A DNA stretch of 9,010 nt from Gammaproteobacteria bacterium (GTDB lineage: Bacteria; Pseudomonadota; Gammaproteobacteria; UBA6429; Thiohalophilaceae). Positions 1 through 6,439 of this stretch are shown here, piece after piece; the first letter of the stretch is position 1, and every line of letters starts with the position of its first letter. The notes beneath the pieces are model-generated. The model worked only from the letters and a program-made list of their open reading frames with translations, had not been told where the DNA came from and did not search any database. The position numbers and the translations under genes are program-made. The DNA is taken from contig QILH01000137.1 in assembly GCA_003233255.1 (NCBI GenBank), positions 1-9,010 on the forward strand. Direction: 5' to 3'.

Positions 1-626
1 GCTATGCACTGTTTGAGTATGGACGTTTTAGTGCGGGGTATGACAGTCTCGATGTCGAACAGGAGCATAAAGTTTTGCTCGACCATGTTGATGGTCTGGA
101 ATCAAATATTGATGATTTAAATGAGCAAAAAGCGGTACTGGAGCGCGCCAAGCAGATTGAACGCAAGGCTTATGATGAGCTTGATACCATCTTAAAGGTG
201 CTGCAGGCCGAGATCCTTGAACTTAAAGGCGAGCTGGCTTTTTATCGCGGTATCGTCTCGCCCAAAGATGCAGCGCAAGGCCTGCATTTACAACGCTTTA
301 GAATTGAGCCTAATGGCAAAACCCGAGGTTTTCGCTATAAGGTCATTTTGACCCAGATCCTGAAAAATGATCGCTTTGCCCGTGGCGTTATTCAAATAAA
401 TATTGAAGGGATGCAAGGAAAAGAGCCAAAGGTGCTAAAATTATCTCAGGTAACTGCGAAGTCGGTTAAAGAACTGGAATACCGATTCCGCTATTTTCAA
501 AGTATGGAAGGTGAGTTGACACTGCCTTCAGGATTCATACCATATCGAGTCACGGTCAGTATTGCTCCTCGTACCCGGGGTAGTAATCGACAACCGATTG
601 AAAAGACGTTCGATTGGCCAGCATAG
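1..626 (+). CDS. DUF6776-like coiled-coil membrane-associated protein, 5' end missing
   Basis: The reading frame is open from the left edge to TAG at 624-626, giving 207 visible residues; the true start lies outside the window. A TTG at 75 is only an internal codon, because the frame continues upstream without a stop (visible start YALFEYGRFSAGYDS). Visible residues about 25-85 form a strongly charged heptad-like stretch (LDHVDGLESNIDDLNEQKAV and onward), which I read as a coiled coil. Residues about 90-207 look like a compact beta-rich domain (RFRYKVILTQ, RGVIQINIEGM). The pattern resembles the DUF6776 family of gammaproteobacteria, whose members usually have an N-terminal membrane anchor; that part is not visible here. 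No enzymatic motif is seen. The stop codon overlaps the ribosome binding site of the bactofilin gene 12 bp downstream, so the two are probably co-transcribed. A role with the bactofilin in envelope organisation is inference. Confidence 0.75.
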   Translation, partial: YALFEYGRFSAGYDSLDVEQEHKVLLDHVDGLESNIDDLNEQKAVLERAKQIERKAYDELDTILKVLQAEILELKGELAFYRGIVSPKDAAQGLHLQRFRIEPNGKTRGFRYKVILTQILKNDRFARGVIQINIEGMQGKEPKVLKLSQVTAKSVKELEYRFRYFQSMEGELTLPSGFIPYRVTVSIAPRTRGSNRQPIEKTFDWPA

Positions 627-634
627 GAGAAGGA
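625..634 (+). promoter_or_regulatory. Ribosome binding site of the bactofilin gene
   Basis: AGGAGAAGGA ends 4 nt before the ATG at 639 and overlaps the stop codon of the preceding gene. This fixes the bactofilin start and suggests translational coupling between the two genes. Confidence 0.75.
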
Positions 635-638
635 ACCC

Positions 639-1055
639 ATGTGGGGAAATACGAAAAAACCAAAACAAACGGCACAGATTGATTCACTCATTGGACAAAA
701 CAGTGAGATTCATGGTGATGTTATTTTCAGTGGTGGCTTGCATGTCGATGGCAAGGTCAAAGGCAGTGTGAAGGCTGTTGAAGGGGATGATTCTGTCCTC
801 ACCCTGAGTGAACGAGGGGTTATTGAAGGCGAGGTCAAGGTGCCCAATGTGGTTGTAAATGGCACCGTCATTGGGGATGTGCATGCGCTGGCGCACGTCG
901 AGCTGGCGGCTCAGGCTCGTGTTCACGGCAATGTTTATTACAGTCTGATTGAGATGGCCATGGGCGCTGAAGTGAACGGCAATCTGGTGCATACCAAGGA
1001 CAAGTCCGTCGTTCCAATGCCAACAAAGAATACTTCCGAGGCAGAATCGGCCTGA
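639..1055 (+). CDS. Bactofilin family polymer-forming cytoskeletal protein
   Basis: A 138-residue protein with the bactofilin (DUF583) signature. After a short polar N-terminus (about residues 1-13) comes a core at about 14-117. It is built of short repeats with regular hydrophobic residues and glycines (IHGDVIFSGGLHVDGKVKGS, GVIEGEVKV, NGTVIGDV, RVHGNVY, EVNGNLV), the pattern of a right-handed beta-helix. A short disordered, charged tail follows. Length and layout are normal for the family. Bactofilins polymerise without nucleotide into filaments, often on the inner membrane, and in several bacteria they position peptidoglycan enzymes, including M23 endopeptidases. An M23 endopeptidase gene lies about 5 kb away in this window, and the upstream gene encodes a coiled-coil protein that could be a membrane partner; both links are inference. 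The ATG at 639 is set by a strong ribosome binding site. Confidence 0.9.
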   Translation: MWGNTKKPKQTAQIDSLIGQNSEIHGDVIFSGGLHVDGKVKGSVKAVEGDDSVLTLSERGVIEGEVKVPNVVVNGTVIGDVHALAHVELAAQARVHGNVYYSLIEMAMGAEVNGNLVHTKDKSVVPMPTKNTSEAESA

Positions 1056-1094
1056 AACAGGCTTGATATCGGGGGAAACATCCCTATAACTGCA

Positions 1095-1123
1095 TAGACG
1101 ATACGACCTAATAACCATATATT
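1095..1123 (+). promoter_or_regulatory. Possible sigma-70 promoter of erpA
   Basis: TAGACG (1095-1100) and TATATT (1118-1123) are separated by 17 bp and match the -35 and -10 consensus at 4/6 and 5/6 positions. Transcription would begin near 1130, leaving a leader of about 27 nt before the ATG at 1157. The -10 lies inside the palindrome at 1111-1135, so a bound regulator would block RNA polymerase. The AT-alternating sequence offers other -10-like registers, so the exact position is uncertain. Confidence 0.4.
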
Positions 1124-1135
1124 ATATATGGTAAT
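1111..1135 (+). promoter_or_regulatory. Palindrome matching the type 2 IscR operator
   Basis: The 19-bp core ACCATATATTATATATGGT (1114-1132) is a perfect odd-length palindrome centred on 1123. Over the full 25 bp, 11 of 12 base pairs are symmetric; only 1113/1133 fails. The site fits the type 2 IscR pattern as I remember it (four A/T, CC, any, pyrimidine, A, seven bases, T, purine, any, GG, four A/T) at every specified position. CC is at 1115-1116, A at 1119, T at 1127 and GG at 1130-1131. It lies 21 nt upstream of the erpA ATG and over the likely -10. Repression of erpA by IscR is known in Escherichia coli, there through a different class of site as I recall. No iscR gene is in the window. 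Confidence 0.55.
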
Positions 1136-1156
1136 AATATTGAAGTGAGTAGAACC

Positions 1157-1498
1157 ATGAGTGAAATAGCCGCAGATATTGTATTTACGGATAACGCAGC
1201 AAAACGCGTTAAACAGCTTATCGCCGATGAAGGCAATGATGCGTTGAAATTACGCGTTTTCATTACCGGCGGGGGTTGTTCCGGTTTTCAATATGGTTTT
1301 ACCTTTGATGAAAATTCCCAGGAAGGTGACCTGATTGTTGATAATGATGGCGTCACTTTGGTGGTTGATCCAATGAGTTTCCAATACCTGGTCGGTGCCG
1401 AAGTAGACTACAAGGAAGATCTGTCTGGTGCTCAGTTCATCATCAATAATCCCAATGCCACGACGACTTGCGGCTGTGGTTCTTCGTTTTCGGTTTAA
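1157..1498 (+). CDS. erpA: Iron-sulfur cluster insertion protein ErpA (A-type carrier)
   Basis: A 113-residue A-type Fe-S carrier that receives clusters from the ISC or SUF scaffold and passes them to apoproteins, such as isoprenoid-synthesis and respiratory enzymes. The three cluster-ligand cysteines are present: Cys41 in ITGGGCSGFQYGF, and Cys105 and Cys107 in TTTCGCGSSFSV. The segments LKLRVFITGGGCSGFQYGF and VVDPMSFQYLVGAEVDY are almost identical to E. coli ErpA (114 aa), which separates it from IscA and SufA. I chose the ATG at 1157 because GAAGTGAG (1142-1149) sits 7 nt upstream as a ribosome binding site and the resulting length fits the family. An in-frame GTG at 1145 would add four residues but lies within that binding site. 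The gene stands alone: it is 101 bp after the bactofilin stop and 192 bp before citrate synthase, with its own likely promoter and operator. Confidence 0.96.
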   Translation: MSEIAADIVFTDNAAKRVKQLIADEGNDALKLRVFITGGGCSGFQYGFTFDENSQEGDLIVDNDGVTLVVDPMSFQYLVGAEVDYKEDLSGAQFIINNPNATTTCGCGSSFSV

Positions 1499-1690
1499 CG
1501 AGCTGAAAGTCCCTGATTTATCTCAGTTTTATTTTAGTGTTCCGGTAAAATAATACTCGACAGGGCGGCTGCTATCGTAAGGTGGTGTGCTATCCTTTAG
1601 CGTATTCAACTATCTTATTGAAATCCCATGTAATTCCAGTGGCGGTTTCCTTATTCTTGATTCAGACGAACTTAATCTGGGGAGACAAAT
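1499..1690 (+). promoter_or_regulatory. Upstream region of citrate synthase, with ribosome binding site
   Basis: This 192-bp gap contains no credible gene. GGGGAG at 1679-1684, 6 nt before the ATG at 1691, is a good ribosome binding site for citrate synthase. The promoter must lie here or further upstream, but I found no -35/-10 pair convincing enough to mark. No hairpin followed by a T-run was found after erpA. Confidence 0.5.
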
Positions 1691-2851
1691 ATGAGCGAGT
1701 ATCTTCCGGGGCTGGCAGGTGTTCCGGCTACACAATCCAATATTTCGGACATTGATGGCGAGAAGGGCATCTTGTTTTATCGTGGTTATCCGATTGAGCA
1801 GTTGGCTGAAAAGAGCACCTTTGAGGAAACGACGCTGTTATTGCTCGATGGTGAATTACCAACCGCGCAGGCGCTTGACGATTTTGATCAACGAATCCGC
1901 CAGAATCGTAAGACTCAATTTCATATTCGTGACCTGATGAAGACTTTTCCTCCTTCGGGTCATCCGATGGACATGCTACAAACATCGGTAGCGAGTTTAG
2001 GCATGTTTTACCCAGGCAATGAATGTTTAACCGGCGCGGATGCGTGTGGGGATCTGGATTATATCCATAACATGAGCGTCAAGATCATCGCGAGGATGCC
2101 CACTATGGTCGCGATGTGGGAATATTTACGCCATGGTTATGAAGCCCCAGAGCCACGCAACGACTTAAGTTATGCCGAAAACTTCCTGTACATGTTTACC
2201 GGGAAAGAACCTGATCCGCTAATGTCCAGAATTATGGATGTGTGTTTAATCCTGCACGCCGAACACACCATTAATGCGTCGACGTTCTCATTGCTGGTAA
2301 CGGCGTCAACTTTGGCTAGCCCGTATAATGTGATTGCGGCTGCGATCGGTACTTTGTCAGGCCCCTTACATGGTGGCGCAAACCAGAAAGTCCTGGAAAT
2401 GCTGGAAGAAATAGGGTCACCTGAGAAGGCCGAGGCGTATATCGATAAGAAGCTTGCCAATAAAGAGAAGATCTGGGGTATGGGACATCGCGAGTATAAA
2501 ACCAAGGATCCTCGGGCAAAGTTCCTGGAAAATTTAGTCGATAAAGTGCTTGAATCAAAAGGCACTAACCAGAGTTCATTATTGGAAACGGCCAAGGAAG
2601 TGGAACGGATCTGTGAAGACCGTCTGGCTCACAAAGGGGTTTATCCAAATGTCGACTTTTATTCCGGCACTCTCTATCACGAAATGGGCATTCCTGCGGA
2701 TCAATTTACCGCTATTTTTGCGGTTGCGCGCTCGGCTGGCTGGTTGGCCCATTGGCGGGAGCAGCTGGGTGATAATCGCATTTTTCGCCCAACCCAGGTT
2801 TATGCCGGTGAACCAGAACGACCCTATGTCCCTATAGAATTACGGAAATAA
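1691..2851 (+). CDS. gltA: Citrate synthase, short type
   Basis: A 386-residue citrate synthase, the enzyme that condenses acetyl-CoA with oxaloacetate to citrate at the entry of the TCA cycle, in the cytoplasm. Active-site residues seen are His227 in GPLHGGANQ, His266 in GMGHREY and Asp322 in NVDFYSG. These correspond to the catalytic His-His-Asp of known citrate synthases. His192 in AEHTINAST and Arg275 in KDPRAK complete the substrate pocket pattern. The protein is about 40 residues shorter than the E. coli hexameric enzyme and lacks its N-terminal domain. It therefore looks like the dimeric type common in Gram-positives, archaea and some gammaproteobacteria, which is usually not inhibited by NADH. 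2-methylcitrate synthase (PrpC) is close in sequence, but no prpB, prpD or acnD is nearby, so citrate synthase is preferred. Start: ATG after a clear ribosome binding site. No TCA gene is adjacent. Confidence 0.88.
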   Translation: MSEYLPGLAGVPATQSNISDIDGEKGILFYRGYPIEQLAEKSTFEETTLLLLDGELPTAQALDDFDQRIRQNRKTQFHIRDLMKTFPPSGHPMDMLQTSVASLGMFYPGNECLTGADACGDLDYIHNMSVKIIARMPTMVAMWEYLRHGYEAPEPRNDLSYAENFLYMFTGKEPDPLMSRIMDVCLILHAEHTINASTFSLLVTASTLASPYNVIAAAIGTLSGPLHGGANQKVLEMLEEIGSPEKAEAYIDKKLANKEKIWGMGHREYKTKDPRAKFLENLVDKVLESKGTNQSSLLETAKEVERICEDRLAHKGVYPNVDFYSGTLYHEMGIPADQFTAIFAVARSAGWLAHWREQLGDNRIFRPTQVYAGEPERPYVPIELRK

Positions 2852-2889
2852 CCTCGATAAATCATGGAATTAGGGACTATTTCCTTACT

Positions 2890-2905
2890 CTAATTAAATA
2901 ATTAG
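2890..2905. repeat. AT-rich inverted repeat after citrate synthase
   Basis: CTAATTA (2890-2896) and TAATTAG (2899-2905) form 7-bp arms around AA. A further AATTAG at 2868-2873 could pair with CTAATT at 2890-2895 instead. The stem has almost no GC and no T-run follows, so it is not a normal intrinsic terminator. The rest of the 282-bp gap (2852-3133) holds no gene that I can support. A TATAGT at 3089-3094 could be a -10 for the next gene, but I see no matching -35. Confidence 0.3.
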
Positions 2906-3122
2906 CGTGGTTTGCCGACATATAGACTGGTGAGAAGATTAGTAATGTTGTGAGGCCATCATTTTTACTCAAACCAGATTATCTTATTGTCGTCCGGCAA
3001 GGTTGTGCGTTAGTTGCGTATCGCATGCAGTCTGTGCCTGTCTATTACGGTTTTCTCTCTGCGAGGAAGCCTGAATGTCCGTCCACTATATAGTTAAAAA
3101 ATTAGTAAATTACATTGTGGGC

Positions 3123-3128
3123 AGGGAG
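3123..3128 (+). promoter_or_regulatory. Ribosome binding site of the GGDEF/EAL gene
   Basis: AGGGAG lies 5 nt before the ATG at 3134 and supports that start, which also places the first membrane segment at residues 17-39. Confidence 0.7.
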
Positions 3129-3133
3129 CCGCG

Positions 3134-5314
3134 ATGAGTGAACATTCTAATCTTATCGATATGCCCTGGCGGAACAGTCTGGTTGGAAAATTTGTAAGCC
3201 TGGCGGTGATCGTGGCCTTTATGATCATGAGTGCAAGCGCTTTTTTTAATTACCAGACGCAAAAAACAACAACGCTTTCCAATATCATTAGCCAAAGTGA
3301 AATGTTAGGCAGTTTTATCGTTAGCATAACTCCTGAGGCGATATTGTCTTACGATTTTGATGCCTTAAATAATTATATGGAAGAAATAAATAAGGGGGAA
3401 GATGTTGTTTATGCGATCATTCTCACCCCTGAAGGTAAACCACTCACCTCCTATGTGGATAGAAGAGATAATTTCATTTCTGAAAAAATGCAAAACACCA
3501 AAATCATACAATTAGAAAAATTAATAGAAGAACTGACTCACAATAAAAATATTATTCAACAAAGTTTCCCCATTTTTTATAAAAATAATTTATTAGGTAA
3601 TTTTAAGCTTGGTGTAAGTAAGTATCGAATGGAGAATGACTTAAGGGATAAATTAGTACATCAGATAATAGTAAGTTTAATATTAACGGTGTTGTTAGGG
3701 ATAGGAATATTTATCGTTTTCCGCTATTACGCAATGAAGCCTATCAAGCAATTGATTCTAGGTGCACAAAGAATTTCAGGGGGGATACTGGATAAAAAAG
3801 TTAATATAAAAAGTAATGACGAGTTAGGCCATTTAGGTCAGGCGTTTAACCAGATGATGGCTAAGCTCAAGAGCAGCATTGAAGATAAAGATGAAGCATT
3901 AACAACGGTAAAAGAACTAAATTTATATTTAGAAGAAAGAGTAGTCGATCGAACTAAAGAGTTGAAAGAAGTAAATGAGCAGCTTGAGAAATTGGCGATG
4001 AATGATTCGCTGACCGGCTTGCCAAATCGTTTTAGTATTCAGAACCGCCTCAATAATTTATTTATAGAAGCAAAAAGAGACAGTTCTTTTTTTACTGTCG
4101 TGATGATGGATTTAGATCGGTTTAAAGACATCAATGACACTCTGGGACACGATTGTGGTGATCAGTTATTGATTGAGGTTGGATTGCGACTAAAAGAAAT
4201 TTTGCGCCCGTCAGACTTTTTAGGGCGACTGGGTGGCGATGAATTTGCAATATTACTTAGCGAGACAGATGAAAATAATGCCAGGACGGTTGCTAAAAAA
4301 ATTCAATCGGCATTAGAGCCTTCGTTCTATTTATCTGAGATGGCCTTCTCTGTTTCTGCAAGTATCGGCATTGCGGCTTATCCACAACATGGAAACACAA
4401 GCTCAACAATACTGAAGTCAGCCGATGTTGCTATGTACTATGCCAAGAAAAATAAACTCGAATATTATATTTATAACCCAGGCGCAGATCGAAATACCCC
4501 GGATCGGCTGAGTTTGATGAGTGAACTTCGTCAGGCCATTCATGAAGACCAGTTAGAGTTATTCTATCAGCCAGAGATTGATATAAATACGTCACGCATT
4601 ATCGGAGTAGAAGCATTGTTACGTTGGAATCATCCTGAGCGAGGATTTGTTCCACCCGATGATTTTATTCCAATGGCTGAGCAATCGGGTCTTATTCGTC
4701 CGTTAACCTATTGGGTGTTAAATTCGGCTATTCGTCAACGTGAAGTATGGCATGACATGGGAATTAATATTCTTATTTCTATTAATCTATCAATGCATAA
4801 TTTAAATGATGCTGAGTTCGCCCCGCAATTGGAGATGTTATTACAGAATACGATTGTACCGGTTGAGTATTTCGAATTTGAAGTGACAGAAAGCTCCATC
4901 ATGGATAATCCAGATCATGTTGTCGAGGTGATGGATAAGTTAAACACTTTAAATGTAAGTTTTGCGGTAGACGATTTTGGTACGGGATATTCTTCTCTAA
5001 GTTTATTGAAAAAATTACCGGTACATAAACTGAAGATCGATAAATCATTTATTATGGACATGGAAAGCGATTCAGACGATGCGGCCATAGTACACTCAGT
5101 TATCGATATGGCTCATATTCTAGGACTAAAAGTTATTGCTGAAGGCGTTGAGAATGGAACAGTGCTTAAATTGTTGGCGTCGTTAGGTTGTGATTTAGCT
5201 CAGGGATATCACATAAGCCGACCCTTACCGGCCAAGATAATTACTCCGCAGCTGAGCCTGGGTTCCTGGGATGCCAGCAACCCGCATTCCGGTTCAGTAC
5301 ACAATCTGCGTTAG
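3134..5314 (+). CDS. Membrane sensor with HAMP, GGDEF and EAL domains (c-di-GMP turnover)
   Basis: A 726-residue inner-membrane signalling protein. Transmembrane segments are at about 17-39 and 177-197. Between them is a periplasmic sensor of about 135 residues that I cannot assign to a named domain. HAMP follows at about 198-250, then a charged linker helix (250-288). The GGDEF domain spans about 289-448: DSLTGLPNR 291-299, metal-site Asp326 in DLDRFKDIND, and an intact GGDEF at 367-371. The inhibitory I-site RPSD (358-361) sits the standard five residues upstream. The EAL domain spans about 458-705 and has every residue expected for phosphodiesterase activity: Glu493 of EAL, Asn551, Glu583, Asp613-Asp614 in DDFGTGYSS, Lys634, Glu670 and Gln690. 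Their spacing equals that remembered for RocR. The protein could thus both make and degrade c-di-GMP; which activity dominates cannot be read from sequence. The gene is monocistronic, AT-rich at its 5' half, and converges with anmK. Confidence 0.95.
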   Translation: MSEHSNLIDMPWRNSLVGKFVSLAVIVAFMIMSASAFFNYQTQKTTTLSNIISQSEMLGSFIVSITPEAILSYDFDALNNYMEEINKGEDVVYAIILTPEGKPLTSYVDRRDNFISEKMQNTKIIQLEKLIEELTHNKNIIQQSFPIFYKNNLLGNFKLGVSKYRMENDLRDKLVHQIIVSLILTVLLGIGIFIVFRYYAMKPIKQLILGAQRISGGILDKKVNIKSNDELGHLGQAFNQMMAKLKSSIEDKDEALTTVKELNLYLEERVVDRTKELKEVNEQLEKLAMNDSLTGLPNRFSIQNRLNNLFIEAKRDSSFFTVVMMDLDRFKDINDTLGHDCGDQLLIEVGLRLKEILRPSDFLGRLGGDEFAILLSETDENNARTVAKKIQSALEPSFYLSEMAFSVSASIGIAAYPQHGNTSSTILKSADVAMYYAKKNKLEYYIYNPGADRNTPDRLSLMSELRQAIHEDQLELFYQPEIDINTSRIIGVEALLRWNHPERGFVPPDDFIPMAEQSGLIRPLTYWVLNSAIRQREVWHDMGINILISINLSMHNLNDAEFAPQLEMLLQNTIVPVEYFEFEVTESSIMDNPDHVVEVMDKLNTLNVSFAVDDFGTGYSSLSLLKKLPVHKLKIDKSFIMDMESDSDDAAIVHSVIDMAHILGLKVIAEGVENGTVLKLLASLGCDLAQGYHISRPLPAKIITPQLSLGSWDASNPHSGSVHNLR
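5260..5283. other. Hairpin inside the 3' end of the GGDEF/EAL gene
   Basis: GGGTT (5260-5264) pairs with AACCC (5279-5283). Inside it CTGG (5266-5269) pairs with CCAG (5274-5277) around a GATG loop, with one C/C mismatch between the two stems. The structure forms in RNA from either strand. It lies 29 bp before the stop codon and just before the convergent anmK end. No T-run follows in either direction, so it is not a canonical intrinsic terminator, but it could stabilise or pause the overlapping 3' ends. Confidence 0.4.
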
Positions 5315-5317
5315 CAT

Positions 5318-6427
5318 TCATGTACATTTATAGATTGCTCCTAATAAAACTTCCCGAGTTGCTCCGGTAACGCTGGTAATATTGCCCGGTTTTTCTAATA
5401 ATCGTTGTTTTGCCAGCCAGGCAAACGCGGTCGCCTCTACCCAGTCAGGATGTAACCCTATCTGTTCAGTACTGTCGATTTCAATTGAAGCCAGCTGTTT
5501 TATGAGTAAATCCATTAAAAAATGATTGTTGATTCCGCCTCCACAGACGAATACCTGTTGTGTTTCCGGTGCATGACTTACCAGGGCCAGGGCAATAGAT
5601 TGCACCGAAAAGTGAGTTAGAGTAGTTTGTATATCCTGTGCGTTATAGATGTTAAGCTGAACGTTTTGCTCCAACCTGTTTAAATTAAAGTATTCTCGCC
5701 CCGTGCTTTTTGGCGGTGGCTTAGAAAAATATTCGTCTGTTAGTAATTCCTGTAGCAGTGTCTCGATACAGTTGCCTTTGGCCGCCCACTGTCCATCTTT
5801 GTCGTAGTCGCTGTGTTGGTGACGTTGATTCCATTCGTTTAGAAGCGCGTTACCAGGGCCGGTATCGAAACCAGTAACCGGGAGGGTTTTATCTTTTGGT
5901 AAGATCGTCAGGTTTGCGATACCACCAATATTCAATATAGCTCGATTTTTTAGAGTATCTTGAAATAGTGATTGGTGAAAGGCCGGAACTAATGGTGCGC
6001 CCTGTCCTGCAACCGCCATATCCATTCGGCGGAAATCTGCGACGACGGTAATATTTGTGTGTGCAGCTAAAAAGTTAGGATTCCCGATCTGGATAGAGTT
6101 CGCCTTATCTGCAGTCGGTTCATGATAAATCGTCTGGCCGTGATAACCAATTGCTGCGACCGAGTTTTTATGTATATTGCATGATTGTAGTAATTTATTG
6201 ACGGCAACTGCGTTGAGTACGGCCAATGAATGATCGAGTGCTGATAATGTTGCCAGTGGTGATGTTTGATTATTTATCAGCTCGTCGAGCTGGGTTTTAA
6301 TTTCCTGTGGGTAAGCCTGATAACAGGTACCGAGTACTTCGAATTTTTGCTCTGATAAATTAACCAGACAGGTATCGATACCATCATTACTGGTACCCGA
6401 CATTAACCCTATATAGAGCTCATCCAT
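5318..6427 (-). CDS. anmK: Anhydro-N-acetylmuramic acid kinase
   Basis: A 369-residue cytoplasmic kinase that hydrates and phosphorylates 1,6-anhydro-MurNAc from peptidoglycan turnover to MurNAc-6-phosphate, for the cell-wall recycling pathway. Family motifs appear in order: nucleotide-binding GLMSGTSNDGID (7-18), GYHGQTIYHEP (94-104), ADFRRMDMAVAGQGAPLVPA (130-149), NIGGIANLT (166-174) and GFDTGPGNALLNEW (186-199). Asp188 in the last is the expected catalytic base. KSTGREYFN (240-248), CGGGINN (295-301), EATAFAWLA (331-339) and GATR (355-358) complete the set. Length is normal. It starts 12 nt after the mepM stop codon, so the two form an operon linking wall cleavage to fragment reuse. No good ribosome binding site precedes the ATG (upstream is CCATTATTATTC), suggesting translation depends on coupling to mepM. 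The stop is 3 bp from that of the convergent GGDEF/EAL gene. Confidence 0.96.
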   Translation of the reverse strand: MDELYIGLMSGTSNDGIDTCLVNLSEQKFEVLGTCYQAYPQEIKTQLDELINNQTSPLATLSALDHSLAVLNAVAVNKLLQSCNIHKNSVAAIGYHGQTIYHEPTADKANSIQIGNPNFLAAHTNITVVADFRRMDMAVAGQGAPLVPAFHQSLFQDTLKNRAILNIGGIANLTILPKDKTLPVTGFDTGPGNALLNEWNQRHQHSDYDKDGQWAAKGNCIETLLQELLTDEYFSKPPPKSTGREYFNLNRLEQNVQLNIYNAQDIQTTLTHFSVQSIALALVSHAPETQQVFVCGGGINNHFLMDLLIKQLASIEIDSTEQIGLHPDWVEATAFAWLAKQRLLEKPGNITSVTGATREVLLGAIYKCT

Positions 6428-6439
6428 GAATAATAATGG

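Noticed and set aside
75..77. TTG as the true start of the first gene
   Set aside because: The frame stays open to the left edge with protein-like sequence, and no ribosome binding site precedes the TTG; the gene is truncated by the window.
1050..1062. GCCTG-AAA-CAGGC hairpin at the bactofilin stop codon as terminator
   Set aside because: Only 5 bp with a 3-nt loop, and followed by TTGATATCGGGGG with no T-run; too weak to call.
684..1118. 144-codon open frame on the minus strand opposite the bactofilin gene
   Set aside because: It lies antisense to a well-supported gene, has no family resemblance and no ribosome binding site; it is a shadow of the bactofilin frame.
1145..1147. GTG as the start of erpA
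   Set aside because: It falls within the likely ribosome binding site for the ATG at 1157, and the shorter product matches the usual family length.
1501..1535. CTGA...TCAG with a following T-rich stretch after erpA as terminator
   Set aside because: The arms are only 4 bp and the stem is unstable; not supportable as an intrinsic terminator.
2170..2595. 141-codon open frame on the minus strand opposite citrate synthase
   Set aside because: The plus-strand frame has complete citrate synthase motifs, and the antisense product shows no recognisable domain.
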